Shown: in pieces, positions 46,152 through 55,312 of the stretch
How the letters are laid out: each line of letters starts with the position of its first letter
How positions within the stretch are numbered: the stretch's first letter is position 1
Assembly: GCF_030362795.1 (NCBI RefSeq)
Contig: NZ_JAUCBM010000007.1
Location: 92,108 to 156,107 of the forward strand
DNA: 64,000 nucleotides
Direction of reading: 5' to 3'
DNA from: Pseudochrobactrum kiredjianiae
GTDB lineage: Bacteria > Pseudomonadota > Alphaproteobacteria > Rhizobiales > Rhizobiaceae
Position numbers and translations under genes: made by a program
Notes under the pieces: model-generated
Seen by the model: the letters and a program-made list of their open reading frames with translations, nothing else
What the model was told of the DNA's origin: nothing
Database searches by the model: none

Positions 46152-46563
46152 AATTTATCCTGTCCTGCCCGCCCGACTTACCTGTCAGGATTGAGGCATT
46201 GCATAAAGGGTTGAAACGCTAAATTCCAACCCCATCGCCTGATGAAACACGTTGTTTATAGCATATAAAGCCTGAGCGTAATGTTACAAGCAAATACGGC
46301 AAAGTTTGAGACGACTTAACAAAATTTGCGTCGCAAAACTGAACTCTAAATGATTCTCTGCGAGTACTTATGCCATCACAGTTTCGTGTATCTGAGCGCA
46401 TTCACCGCCAAAGACGGGCTTTCGGGACAGAGAATTGTATAAAACAGGGCAAAATTATACCTCACTGCTTTTCCCTATCGGTATTTTGGCTTATTGCGGT
46501 CTGGAAAATTCATCGGCTTCGGCTAATAATGTGAAAAATAAATTTTGAAAGCAGCGGGATATT
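46152..46563. other. Intergenic region without a gene
   Basis: A 410-bp AT-rich stretch between divergent ubiE and upp. I see no coding region, RNA or strong hairpin; it should hold both promoters. The absence of mutM beside ubiE suggests a local rearrangement, which is inference. Confidence 0.5.
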
Positions 46564-47190
46564 ATGAGCATCACGGTCGTTGATCATCCGCTTGTCCAGC
46601 ACAAGCTCACCATCATGCGCATGAAAGAAACCTCAACCGCCAGCTTCCGGCGGTTACTGAAAGAGATTTCCCTTCTGCTCTGCTATGAAGTAACCCGCGA
46701 TCTCGATCTGACAACCACCATGATCGAGACTCCGATGCAACCAATGGAATCGCCGATTCTGGACGGTAAGAAACTGGTTTTCGCATCCATCCTGCGTGCG
46801 GGTAACGGTCTGTTGGAAGGTATGCTGGATCTGGTACCGGCGGCACGCGTTGCCCATATCGGTCTCTATCGCGACCACAAGACCATGCAGCCGGTAGAAT
46901 ATTATTTCAAAGCACCGGAAGATATTGTCAATCGTCTGATCATCGTTGTTGATCCGATGCTGGCGACCGGCAATTCCGCTGTTGAAGCAATCACCATGCT
47001 GAAAAAACGCGGCGCCAGTAATATCCGCTTCCTCTGCCTGCTGGCAGCACCGGAAGGCATCAAGCATTTTGCTGAAGTACATCCGGATGTACCGATGTAC
47101 ACGGCAGCGATTGACGAGAAGCTGAATGAAGACGGTTATATTGTTCCGGGTCTCGGTGATGCCGGTGACCGTATGTACGGCACCAAATAA
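46564..47190 (+). CDS. upp: Uracil phosphoribosyltransferase
   Basis: Upp makes UMP from uracil and PRPP in pyrimidine salvage. The 208-residue protein has the family motifs [34 protein letters not shown], the PRPP loop [14 protein letters not shown] and the uracil-binding [17 protein letters not shown] at the C-terminus. It has a normal length and start. It converges on the nucleoside catabolism region (deoA, pnp, cdd), whose DeoA reaction releases uracil or thymine, so the location fits its role. The gene's last 26 bases are repeated right after the stop. Confidence 0.97.
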   Translation: MSITVVDHPLVQHKLTIMRMKETSTASFRRLLKEISLLLCYEVTRDLDLTTTMIETPMQPMESPILDGKKLVFASILRAGNGLLEGMLDLVPAARVAHIGLYRDHKTMQPVEYYFKAPEDIVNRLIIVVDPMLATGNSAVEAITMLKKRGASNIRFLCLLAAPEGIKHFAEVHPDVPMYTAAIDEKLNEDGYIVPGLGDAGDRMYGTK

Positions 47191-47226
47191 TCAATAAAGT
47201 GACCGTATGTACGGTTGCAAATAATT
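47165..47226 (+). repeat. Direct duplication of the 3' end of upp (34-bp spacing)
   Basis: Bases 47165-47192 (gtgaccgtatgtacgg, caccaaataat) are repeated at 47199-47226 with only the middle cacc/ttgc changed. The first copy ends the upp coding region. Confidence 0.75.
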
Positions 47227-47250
47227 GAGGCGATTTCATCGTCACGCCCT

Positions 47251-47295
47251 AAAATCAAGGCCCCGGAAAGCAATTTCCGGGGCCTTGATTTTTAA
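47251..47295. terminator. Bidirectional terminator between upp and bdcA
   Basis: A perfect 19-bp stem (47251-47269 with 47274-47292) has a four-base loop, with A-run and T-run ends. This is the strongest hairpin in the window. Confidence 0.92.
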
Positions 47296-47310
47296 AGTGA
47301 ACCGGCAGTT

Positions 47311-48024
47311 TTATGCGCCGAAACCACCGTCAATCGTATGCATCGCGCCGGTTATGCCTCGGGCTTCCTTGCTTGCCAGATAGGCAGCAAGACCGGCAAC
47401 TTCATCGGCTGTGCCATGCTGTTTCAATGCCATCACGCTATGCATCAGCTCTGTCATCGGACCATCGGCCGGATTCATGTCCGTATCCGTCGGGCCCGGC
47501 TGAATAATATTCACTGTGATTGAACGATGCCCGAAGTCACGTGCCAAACCGCGCGCCATACCCTGCAAAGCTGATTTGGTCATGCCATAGGCAGCGAGCC
47601 CCGTAAAAGGAACGCGATCTGCATTCACAGAACCAATGACCAGAATACGACCGCCGTCAGGCATGGTGCGTGCAGCTTCCACCGCAGCAAAATAAGGTGC
47701 CTTGATATTCAGGTCGATCATCCGTTCAACCTCGGCTGCATCCAGCTCCAGCGGATCACCAAACATAACAACACCGGCATTAACCACCAGCACATCAACG
47801 GGCCCCGCATCACGCACAGTTTGCACCAGAGCCTTCAAGTCCTTAGCATCCGAATGAATAGCCTCAGCACCGGTTTTATCTGCCAGCGCCTTAGCGGCAT
47901 CAACTGAGGCCGTATAGGTGAATTTCACGGCAGCACCTTCACTTGCAAAGCGCTTGACAATTGCTGCGCCAATGCCACGGCTACCGCCAATCACCAGTAT
48001 ATTTTTGTTTTTAAAATCAGACAT
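47311..48024 (-). CDS. bdcA: SDR-family oxidoreductase, BdcA-like
   Basis: A 237-residue classical short-chain dehydrogenase: VIGGSRGIGAAIVKRF (cofactor), VVNAGV, the Ser of VIGSVNADR, and YGMTKSALQGMARGL with Tyr and Lys. The sequence follows E. coli BdcA closely through the whole length, including QPGPTDTDMNPADGPM and GAMHTIDGGFGA. In E. coli that protein binds c-di-GMP and promotes biofilm dispersal. The usual TetR partner (bdcR) is not next to it, but a 16-bp palindrome lies upstream. Its identity as BdcA is by remembered similarity, and a general SDR function remains possible. Confidence 0.8.
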   Translation of the reverse strand: MSDFKNKNILVIGGSRGIGAAIVKRFASEGAAVKFTYTASVDAAKALADKTGAEAIHSDAKDLKALVQTVRDAGPVDVLVVNAGVVMFGDPLELDAAEVERMIDLNIKAPYFAAVEAARTMPDGGRILVIGSVNADRVPFTGLAAYGMTKSALQGMARGLARDFGHRSITVNIIQPGPTDTDMNPADGPMTELMHSVMALKQHGTADEVAGLAAYLASKEARGITGAMHTIDGGFGA

Positions 48025-48090
48025 CTCAGCCTCATGATTAATAACGAGACCTGATAGATAAATCTGAAAATCTGCTTTTCAATAGAATTA

Positions 48091-48106
48091 TATAGTGATC
48101 ACTATA
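48091..48106. promoter_or_regulatory. Perfect 16-bp palindrome (operator candidate) upstream of bdcA
   Basis: TATAGTGATCACTATA is a perfect dyad, 67 bases before the bdcA start, in AT-rich sequence. The size and symmetry suit a TetR-type dimer. Reading of the regulator is inference. Confidence 0.6.
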
Positions 48107-48116
48107 ATTTTATAAA

Positions 48117-49430
48117 TCACAAAGTGACCGTCTCATAGATCACCGGATAAGCATGTGGCTTGGCCTCACAGATCCCCATTGCCTGTTGCACCATTTGCGC
48201 GGCCGTATCAGCCTTGTCCTGCGTCTGCGCATGGATAACAGCCAGCACATCGCCGGCTTTCACCCCACTGCCTAGTGGCAGAATATCAGTCACACCAACC
48301 GCCGGATCAATCTGATCCTGCGGGCGCATACGCCCGCCTCCCAGTGCCACCACACTCATACCAACAGCACGGGTATCAATCGCACTGATAAACCCGTCAA
48401 CTGTAGCGCGCACTGGTATTTGGACTTTGGCCACTGGCAGATACTGGGCAGCTTTTTCAACAAAATCCGCAGGCCCGCCAAGACCAGCAACCATACGGCC
48501 GAATTTTTCTGCGGCACGGCCATTCTTCAACGCCGCTCCAGCCTGTGCCAGACCATTGGCAACAGTTTCAGCTAATCCTGCTGTCACCAGCATATGTGCA
48601 GCAAAATTCAGCACTACTTCGGCCAAGCGTGGCTGTTGTTTTGCGCCGGTCAGAAAATCGACAGCATTACGAACTTCCACAGCATTGCCAGCACAGTCAG
48701 CCAGCGGTTCGTTCATATCGGTAATCAGCGCACTCGTCGGCAGGCCTGCACCATTCGCGACCTGCACCAGACTTTGCGCCAAGGCTTGCGAGTCCTCAAA
48801 TGAGGTCATAAAAGCGCCGCTGCCGGTTTTAACATCCAGCACCAACCCACCAATACCTGAAGCCAGCTTTTTCGAGAGAATGGAAGCGGTAATCAGCGGA
48901 ATGGATTCCACTGTCGCTGTTACATCTCGCACCGCATAGAAGCGCTTATCCGCCGGAGCGAGATCGCCGGTCGGACCAATAATGGCACAACCGCAATCGC
49001 GCACCACTTTGTCAAACAAAGCCTTATCAGGGTAGCTCTGATAACCAGGGATCGCATCCATCTTGTCCAGCGTACCGCCGGTATGACCAAGACCGCGACC
49101 GGAGATCATTGGCACATAGGCACCGCAGGCAGCAACAATGGGCGCCAGCATCAGGGAGACATTATCGCCCACACCACCGGTAGAATGTTTATCAACCACA
49201 GGCCCGTCAAGATCACGCCATTCCAGCACATCACCGGAATATTGCATCGCTGTTGTCAGTGCCACAGCCTCATCACGGTTCATCCCGTTAAAGTAAACCG
49301 CCATACCAAAGGCAGCAATCTGCCCTTCACTCACGCTGCCATCAGTTATACCGCGCACAAATGCCGTGATCGCCTCAGTGCTTAAAACCTGATGGTCACG
49401 TTTTGCCCGAATAATCTCCTGCGGCAGCAT
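48117..49430 (-). CDS. deoA: Thymidine phosphorylase
   Basis: DeoA splits thymidine or deoxyuridine with phosphate into base and deoxyribose-1-phosphate. The 437-residue protein has ITDGSVSEGQIAAF, the family signature VDKHSTGGVGDNVS, SGRGLGHTGGTLDKM, the LDVKTGSGAFM loop and the C-terminal domain with a GMSVVALGGGRMRP turn. Its length is standard. The gene follows pnp (43-bp gap) and cdd on the same strand and looks like the end of the nucleoside operon. Confidence 0.96.
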   Translation of the reverse strand: MLPQEIIRAKRDHQVLSTEAITAFVRGITDGSVSEGQIAAFGMAVYFNGMNRDEAVALTTAMQYSGDVLEWRDLDGPVVDKHSTGGVGDNVSLMLAPIVAACGAYVPMISGRGLGHTGGTLDKMDAIPGYQSYPDKALFDKVVRDCGCAIIGPTGDLAPADKRFYAVRDVTATVESIPLITASILSKKLASGIGGLVLDVKTGSGAFMTSFEDSQALAQSLVQVANGAGLPTSALITDMNEPLADCAGNAVEVRNAVDFLTGAKQQPRLAEVVLNFAAHMLVTAGLAETVANGLAQAGAALKNGRAAEKFGRMVAGLGGPADFVEKAAQYLPVAKVQIPVRATVDGFISAIDTRAVGMSVVALGGGRMRPQDQIDPAVGVTDILPLGSGVKAGDVLAVIHAQTQDKADTAAQMVQQAMGICEAKPHAYPVIYETVTL

Positions 49431-49473
49431 GGCATCCCTCCCAGAATACTCTGTCTGTTTATTTTAGGCGCAT

Positions 49474-50283
49474 TTAGCCGATATCACCGACCAGTATTTT
49501 GATGATTTTTTGCAGCTTCTGCCCGCCCAACGGTGCCATGGTCTTTGTCTCATCGTGAGAGAGTTCATCTCCGCTCATACCCGCACCATAATTGGTGATG
49601 ACCGAGCATGCTGCAACGCTTAAGCCCAGAAAGCGCGATAAGATCACTTCCGGCACCGTCGACATGCCCACAGCATCGGCGCCGAGAATGCGCGCCATGC
49701 GGATTTCTGCCGGTGTCTCAAAAGACGGGCCGGAGAACCACATATAGACGCCCTCATGCAGCGTCTCACCAGCCTTTTGTGCCGCATCGCGGAAGGCCTG
49801 TTTCAGCTCTCCGTCATAGGCTGCGGTCATACCGGTAAACCGTGCTTCCGTATGCTCGCCGATCAGCGGATTCATACCGGAATAATTAATGTGATCGTCA
49901 ATCAGCATCACACTGCCTGGTGCCATCTCCTGCACAACAGAACCGGCAGCGTTGGTCAGGATCAGCATTTCAATCCCAAGCGCTTTCAAGGTCTCCAGCA
50001 CCGGACGCATAGCCCTCGCATCACCCTGCTCGTAATAATGCGCACGGCCTGCCAGCACCATAATAAGTTTGCCGGAGAGGCGTCCGACAACCACTTCCCC
50101 CGCATGACCGCTGACACCGCTTTTCGGAAAATCCGGCATATCAGAATAGCGGATATGCACCGGATCATCGAGTTCACCGACTAAACCGCCAAGACCGGAA
50201 CCCAGCACAATAGCTGTTTTCAGTGTCTCACCGGCAAAGGCTTCATTGAGACGGGCGCGTAAAATCAGAGCAGCTTCAGTCAT
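49474..50283 (-). CDS. Purine nucleoside phosphorylase (trimeric type)
   Basis: A 269-residue phosphorylase of the PNP/MTAP (trimeric, family 2) type that releases purine bases from nucleosides. Motifs: IVLGSGLGGL (phosphate), GHAGEVVVG, GRAHYYEQGD, ILTNAAGSV, MWFSGPSFETPAEIRM and GMSTVPEVILSRFLGL. It fits between DeoA and Cdd functionally and positionally: four bases separate it from cdd. In other genomes it is called PunA, XapA or similar; I leave the symbol blank. Confidence 0.93.
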   Translation of the reverse strand: MTEAALILRARLNEAFAGETLKTAIVLGSGLGGLVGELDDPVHIRYSDMPDFPKSGVSGHAGEVVVGRLSGKLIMVLAGRAHYYEQGDARAMRPVLETLKALGIEMLILTNAAGSVVQEMAPGSVMLIDDHINYSGMNPLIGEHTEARFTGMTAAYDGELKQAFRDAAQKAGETLHEGVYMWFSGPSFETPAEIRMARILGADAVGMSTVPEVILSRFLGLSVAACSVITNYGAGMSGDELSHDETKTMAPLGGQKLQKIIKILVGDIG

Positions 50284-50287
50284 GACT

Positions 50288-50680
50288 TTAACCGATCACA
50301 TCAGTCTGAAAACTAAATGGCAGCAATTCGCGCATGGTCACAGTTTGCACGACACCGGAACTGTCGCACAAATGCAGCGGCACATCGGCACCGGCAAATT
50401 CTGCCAGACGCTGACGGCAACCGCCGCATGGCGAACATTTTTCCAACTTTTCAGCCATCACCAAAATTTCGGCAATCTCACCGCCGCCATCCATCACATA
50501 ATGCGACAACATAGTGGTTTCAGCGCACCAGCCCTCGGGAAACGAGATCACCTCGATATTACAACCGGAATAAATCCGTCCGTCTTTGGTGCGCAAAGCT
50601 GCACCAACGGGAAATTTCGAGTAAGGGGCATGGCATTTCTGCATTGCAGCGAAAGCCGCATCAAATAAATCCTGAGCCAT
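50288..50680 (-). CDS. cdd: Cytidine deaminase
   Basis: A 130-residue homotetrameric-type zinc deaminase turning cytidine or deoxycytidine to uridine. Motifs: APYSKFPVGAAL, NIEVISFPEGWCAETTM with the catalytic C-A-E (His replaced by Cys as in this family), and SPCGGCRQRLAEF with two zinc cysteines. It supplies uridine to DeoA and Upp. It is 25 bases downstream of the second permease gene. Confidence 0.95.
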   Translation of the reverse strand: MAQDLFDAAFAAMQKCHAPYSKFPVGAALRTKDGRIYSGCNIEVISFPEGWCAETTMLSHYVMDGGGEIAEILVMAEKLEKCSPCGGCRQRLAEFAGADVPLHLCDSSGVVQTVTMRELLPFSFQTDVIG

Positions 50681-50705
50681 ATCAGCCCCTCCTCAATTTT
50701 AAATC

Positions 50706-51677
50706 TCAACGCTCTTTCACGTAAGGAATACCACCCGCTTTGGGCGGGATTGCCTTGCCGATGAAACCGGCCAGCAGAATGACTGTCAGAATATATGGTA
50801 ATGCCTGCATGAACTGCACCGGTACATCGCCGATCAGCGGCAGAGACTGCCCCTGTAAACGAATTGCCGAAGCATCGAGAAAGCCGAACAGCAGACAAGC
50901 GAACATTGCCTGTACCGGACGCCATTTCGCAAAAATCAGTGCCGCCAGTGCGATATAACCTTTACCGGCAGTCATATCTTTCACGAAACCAGCGCCTTGC
51001 GCTGTCGCCAGATAAGCACCGGCCATACCACACAACAGGCCGCAAATAATCACCGCGCGGTAACGCAGCCATGTAACTGAAATACCGGCCGTATCAACGG
51101 CCGCCGGATTTTCACCAACTGCACGCAGACGCAAGCCAAAACGGGTGCGATAGAGTACCCACCATGTCAGCGGCACCATCAGAAAAGCCAGATAAACCAG
51201 AATGGAATGGCCGGAAATCAGCTCAGAATAAAGGTAACCGACAAATGGCACATCCTTAACCGCTTCTGCCCCCGGCAAATCAATCGCTGTAAAGCGTGCG
51301 CTGTTTGGCAAAGACGGCGTACGGCCACCCTGTCCGAACCACGCCTGTCCCAGAATAATCGTTGTACCGGCAGCAATGAAGTTGATCGCCAGACCGGAAA
51401 CAATCTGATTACCGCGATGAGTGATCGAGGCAAAACCATGCACCAGCGATAGAAGCATTGCTACCAGCAACGCGGCACCAAGACCGGCCATAGCGGAACC
51501 GCTGATGGCTGCAACTGTACCGGCAGCAAAGGCACCGGCCAGCATTTTGCCCTCAAGACCGATATCAACGATCCCTGCGCGCTCCGAATAAAGCCCTGCT
51601 AAGCAGGCAAACAGCAACGGCGCAGACAGACGCAGTGTTGAATCGAGCAGCTGAATAAGCGTTACATAGGTTTCCAT
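50706..51677 (-). CDS. Nucleoside ABC transporter permease (second)
   Basis: A 323-residue inner-membrane permease with about nine helices, of the branched-chain amino acid/ribose-like superfamily. FACLAGLYSERAGIVDIGLEGKMLAGAF (first cytoplasmic signature) and AALIFAKWRPVQAMFACLLFG near the end match the YufQ-type nucleoside permeases. It pairs with the preceding permease, five bases away, the double ATPase and the BMP protein. Confidence 0.9.
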   Translation of the reverse strand: METYVTLIQLLDSTLRLSAPLLFACLAGLYSERAGIVDIGLEGKMLAGAFAAGTVAAISGSAMAGLGAALLVAMLLSLVHGFASITHRGNQIVSGLAINFIAAGTTIILGQAWFGQGGRTPSLPNSARFTAIDLPGAEAVKDVPFVGYLYSELISGHSILVYLAFLMVPLTWWVLYRTRFGLRLRAVGENPAAVDTAGISVTWLRYRAVIICGLLCGMAGAYLATAQGAGFVKDMTAGKGYIALAALIFAKWRPVQAMFACLLFGFLDASAIRLQGQSLPLIGDVPVQFMQALPYILTVILLAGFIGKAIPPKAGGIPYVKER

Positions 51678-51682
51678 AAGGC

Positions 51683-52816
51683 TTACTCCCCTGCTTTCAC
51701 GGCTGTGGCACTCGAACGGGAAGCCAGACGCATAAACAAGCGCTGGAACGCGGGACGGAACATATGCTCCATCGCACCGGCAAACAGGATCACCAGACCC
51801 TGAATAATCACGATCATATCGCGGGAGATATTCGGCATATCAAAAGCGATTTCCGCACCACCCTGATAAAGCATACCGAACAGAATTGCCGCCGGAATAA
51901 TCCCGACCGGATGCGAGCGCCCCATCAGTGCCACGGCGATACCGACAAAACCGGCACCGGCAACCAGATCGAGCTGCAGACGATATTGCGCGCCCATCAC
52001 CGGATTGAGCGCCATCATACCGGCGAGAGCGCCGGAGATCAGCATGGTAATGATAATGGTGCGTGACGGATTAATCCCCGCATATTCAGCAGCACGCGGG
52101 CTATGTCCCATCGTGCGGATTTCATAACCGATTTTCGTGCGCCAAATCAGCAGCCACACCAGATAACAGGCCAGCAAAGCCAGCAAAAAGCTGATATTCA
52201 GCGGTGCAGAACGAAGCTCCATGCCAAACAGGTTCATCAACCAATCCAGCTTAGGCAATTGTCCTCCTTCCGCAAAACCGCGGCTTTCTGGTGCCATCAC
52301 GCCGAGTGGCTTGATGAAATTGATAATCAGATAGACCATCAGACTGGCGGCAATGAAATTGAACATAATCGTGGTAATCACGATATGCGAGCCGCGTTTG
52401 GCCAGCAACCATGCCGGTATCAGCGCCCAGAGCGCACCAAACAGCGCACCGCCCAGCAACGCCGCAACCATAGTAATCCACCACGGCATAGAAGCATCAA
52501 GCCACAGACAGATCAGCGCCACACCAAGACCGCCGATATAGGCCTGCCCCTCGCCACCAATATTAAACAACCCGCAATGGAATGCCACAGCCACAGCCAG
52601 ACCGGCAAAGATAAAATTCGTGGCATAAAATAGGGTATAGCCGATCCCTTCACCGGAACCGAAAGCCCCTTTCACCATCAGTAAAGCTGCATCCAGCGGA
52701 TTTTCACCGACCAGCAACACTACAAGACCGGCGACCAGAAAGGCGACAACCAGATTAAGCGTCGGGATCAGGCCATAATCCACCCAGCGCGGTAATTTTG
52801 CAAAAGGCTGGCTCAT
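51683..52816 (-). CDS. Nucleoside ABC transporter permease (first)
   Basis: A 377-residue permease of the YufP-type: LFYATNFIFAGLAVAVAFHCGLFNIGGEGQ, ITTIMFNFIAASLMVYLI and GFVGIAVALMGRSHP are typical of this family. About ten helices. The C-terminus ends in a short soluble tail with SRSSATAVKAGE. Its start overlaps the hydrolase stop by four bases, and the next permease gene begins five bases after its stop, so expression should be coupled. Confidence 0.9.
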   Translation of the reverse strand: MSQPFAKLPRWVDYGLIPTLNLVVAFLVAGLVVLLVGENPLDAALLMVKGAFGSGEGIGYTLFYATNFIFAGLAVAVAFHCGLFNIGGEGQAYIGGLGVALICLWLDASMPWWITMVAALLGGALFGALWALIPAWLLAKRGSHIVITTIMFNFIAASLMVYLIINFIKPLGVMAPESRGFAEGGQLPKLDWLMNLFGMELRSAPLNISFLLALLACYLVWLLIWRTKIGYEIRTMGHSPRAAEYAGINPSRTIIITMLISGALAGMMALNPVMGAQYRLQLDLVAGAGFVGIAVALMGRSHPVGIIPAAILFGMLYQGGAEIAFDMPNISRDMIVIIQGLVILFAGAMEHMFRPAFQRLFMRLASRSSATAVKAGE

Positions 52817-53370
52817 GGCAGCAATCCGATCACAGTCTCGGTGTTTTTAACTTGCGCATATTCACCCTGCAAAACCGCCAGCGACAATGCATGCACGTCT
52901 TCGGCGCTCCACAGACGACCTTGCAAATCGGTGCGGTCTGTACTGGCCACCGCATCTTCCGCGACAATCACTTCAAATCCGAGATTGGCCGCCATGCGAA
53001 CGGTGGCATCAACGGAATTTTCCAGCAACACGCCACCGACGACCAGTGAGCGGATTTGCAATTCATCCAGCACATCCATCAAATCTGTGCCGATAAAAGC
53101 ATTATTGGTGCGTTTATCAACCACAGGCTCGCCGACCTGCGGCTCAACTTCTGCTTTGAATTCATTGCCATCCGTTCCCGCGCGATAAGGCGATTGCGGA
53201 TCGATTGAATCATGGCGGATATGCACCACAGGCAAACGGCGCTCGCGCCATGCCTCCAGCAAGCGCTGCAGATTGGCTTCGGTTTGCGGCTGTCCGCGAC
53301 GACCCCATTTCGGATCATCAATAGCCTTTTGCATATCTATGATGAGCAATGCCGGAGTTGAGCTAATCAT
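52813..53370 (-). CDS. Isochorismatase-fold (cysteine hydrolase-like) protein lacking Cys
   Basis: A 185-residue isochorismatase-fold protein: ALLIIDMQKAI gives the catalytic Asp (D12), VVDKRTNNAF the Lys (K86) and SLVVGGVLLENSVDATVRMA the nucleophile region. At the expected cysteine there is Ser119, and the whole protein contains no Cys. Other family members without Cys, such as isochorismatases, use a different mechanism; this one may be a lyase-type or a non-catalytic protein. It overlaps the ATPase gene and the first permease gene by four bases on each side, so it is firmly part of the nucleoside transport operon. Substrate unknown. Confidence 0.82.
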   Translation of the reverse strand: MISSTPALLIIDMQKAIDDPKWGRRGQPQTEANLQRLLEAWRERRLPVVHIRHDSIDPQSPYRAGTDGNEFKAEVEPQVGEPVVDKRTNNAFIGTDLMDVLDELQIRSLVVGGVLLENSVDATVRMAANLGFEVIVAEDAVASTDRTDLQGRLWSAEDVHALSLAVLQGEYAQVKNTETVIGLLP

Positions 53371-54956
53371 GAATGCAGGCCCTTTTCGCTTGTCTTTTTG
53401 TTTGTCTGTTTATCATCCTGAATACTGGCTTGAACACCGACTTGAACACCGGCCATCAGCAGACCGATTTCGCCTTCTCCGGCCTCAGGATTACATTCGC
53501 CGACCACACGTCCGGCAAACATCACCAGAATACGGTCGGACAGCGAGCGGATTTCATCCAGCTCAACAGAAATCAGCAGCACGGCCTTACCGGCATCGCG
53601 CATTTCAATAATACGTTTGTGAATAAATTCAATCGCGCCAACATCCACGCCGCGCGTTGGCTGTGCCACAATCAGCACGTCAGGATTGCGCTCCATCTCA
53701 CGCGCCAGCACAATTTTCTGCTGGTTGCCGCCGGAGAAATTCGCAGTTTTCAAACGCGGATCGGCAGGGCGGATATCATATTGGGCAATCTTACCCTTAG
53801 CATCCTGCATAATCGCTTCAATATTCAGAAACGGGCCTTTGAGATAGCGCGGATCATCATGATAGCCGAGAATAGAGTTTTCATATTCTTCATAGGCCAG
53901 CACCAGCCCCATATGGTGACGGTCTTCCGGCACATGCGCGAGGCCACGACGCCGCAACTCTGCCGGATGCGCATTACCGGTAACATTGACCGGTAAATTA
54001 TTGAGCATCACCACACCGCTCTCCGCCTTGCGGATACCGGAAATCACTTCGATCAACTCTGACTGGCCATTGCCTGCCACACCGGCGATACCAACAATCT
54101 CACCGGCACGCACATCAAAGGATACGGTGTCCACCACTGTGGTTTTCTGCGCGTTGCGTACCACCAGATTTTTAACCTGCAACAGCGGCGCGCCCGGATT
54201 AGCTGCTTGTTTGTTCACGCGCAGCAAAACGCGCCGGCCAACCATCAGTTCGGCCAGCTCTTCAACAGTTGCATCAGCGGTTTTGCGGGTGGCAACCATT
54301 GTGCCTTGGCGCATAACCGAGACATTATCCGTCACCGCCATAATCTCGCGCAGCTTATGCGTAATCAGTACAACGGTTTTGCCCTGATCTTTCAGCTGCC
54401 GCAAAATGCGGAACAGATGATCCGCTTCCGATGGCGTCAGCACACCGGTCGGCTCATCAAGGATCAGAATTTCTGCGCCGCGATACAGCGCTTTCAGAAT
54501 TTCCACGCGCTGCTGAATGCCGACAGCCAAATCGCCAACAACAGCATCCGGATCAACATCCAGCGCATATTCTTTTTCCAGCGCTTTCAGCTGCTCGCGC
54601 GCCTTGGTAATACCGGCCGACAGTAAAGGCGCACCTTCCGCACCAAGCATGACATTTTCCAGCACAGTAAAATTATCCACCAGCATAAAATGCTGGTGCA
54701 CCATGCCGATGCCGGCAGCAATAGCTGTATCCGGATTGCTGATCTGCACGATCCGGTCATTGACCTTGATAGTCCCTTTATCCGGCTGATAAAATCCGTA
54801 GATAATCGACATCAATGTCGATTTACCGGCACCATTTTCACCGATAATCCCGTGGATGGTTCCTTTTTCGATCCGCAGATCAATCGCACGATTGGCGTGC
54901 ACAGCGCCGAAACGCTTATCAATTCCGGTCAATTCAAGTGCAGGCTGCGCCATCAT
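53367..54956 (-). CDS. Nucleoside ABC transporter, double-domain ATPase
   Basis: A 529-residue protein with two ABC domains, as in ribose and BMP-type nucleoside systems. The first has GENGAGKSTLMSIIYG (Walker A), GDLAVGIQQRVEILKAL and LILDEPTGVL; the second has GVAGNGQSELIEVISG (degenerate Walker A), FSGGNQQKIVLARE and a Walker B of LIVAQPTRGVD. Degeneracy in the second half is typical. The C-terminal QDDKQTNKKTSEKG tail is polar. It is the first gene of ATPase-hydrolase-permease-permease-cdd-pnp-deoA. Confidence 0.95.
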   Translation of the reverse strand: MMAQPALELTGIDKRFGAVHANRAIDLRIEKGTIHGIIGENGAGKSTLMSIIYGFYQPDKGTIKVNDRIVQISNPDTAIAAGIGMVHQHFMLVDNFTVLENVMLGAEGAPLLSAGITKAREQLKALEKEYALDVDPDAVVGDLAVGIQQRVEILKALYRGAEILILDEPTGVLTPSEADHLFRILRQLKDQGKTVVLITHKLREIMAVTDNVSVMRQGTMVATRKTADATVEELAELMVGRRVLLRVNKQAANPGAPLLQVKNLVVRNAQKTTVVDTVSFDVRAGEIVGIAGVAGNGQSELIEVISGIRKAESGVVMLNNLPVNVTGNAHPAELRRRGLAHVPEDRHHMGLVLAYEEYENSILGYHDDPRYLKGPFLNIEAIMQDAKGKIAQYDIRPADPRLKTANFSGGNQQKIVLAREMERNPDVLIVAQPTRGVDVGAIEFIHKRIIEMRDAGKAVLLISVELDEIRSLSDRILVMFAGRVVGECNPEAGEGEIGLLMAGVQVGVQASIQDDKQTNKKTSEKGLHS

Positions 54957-55312
54957 CCCATCCGTTAATCAGCTACGGCAGGTTGCCGAAGCGCTTATAT
55001 CAAATGCATCATTACAAAATATCAAACGGAAACATTTGATTTAAAAAATTTCTTTAACTGATTCCGCTGCCCAGTTATCAATATATGCTATTGCACAAAG
55101 CTGTGTGTAAACCACCATTAAGCCGCATTTCATCCCACATAATAGCGTGAAATATCATTTTCCTATATTATATGAGAGCGCTAGACGCTCCATCGAGCGC
55201 ACAAAGATCGCGCTATCACTTTAAAATGAGGCATAATTTACCCTTAAACTGATTCAAGTTTCAGGTATGATGCTCCAATATTCACTCCCCTCTGAACAGC
55301 AGGAAACCACCT
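54957..55312. other. Divergent intergenic region, nucleoside operon and slyX
   Basis: A 356-bp gap with no gene, AT-rich, expected to hold the operon promoter (minus) and the slyX promoter (plus). A small gagcgct/gcgctc-like cluster at about 55172-55215 (gagagcgctagacgctccatcgagcgc in part) suggests an inverted repeat, but no regulator site can be named. Confidence 0.45.
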
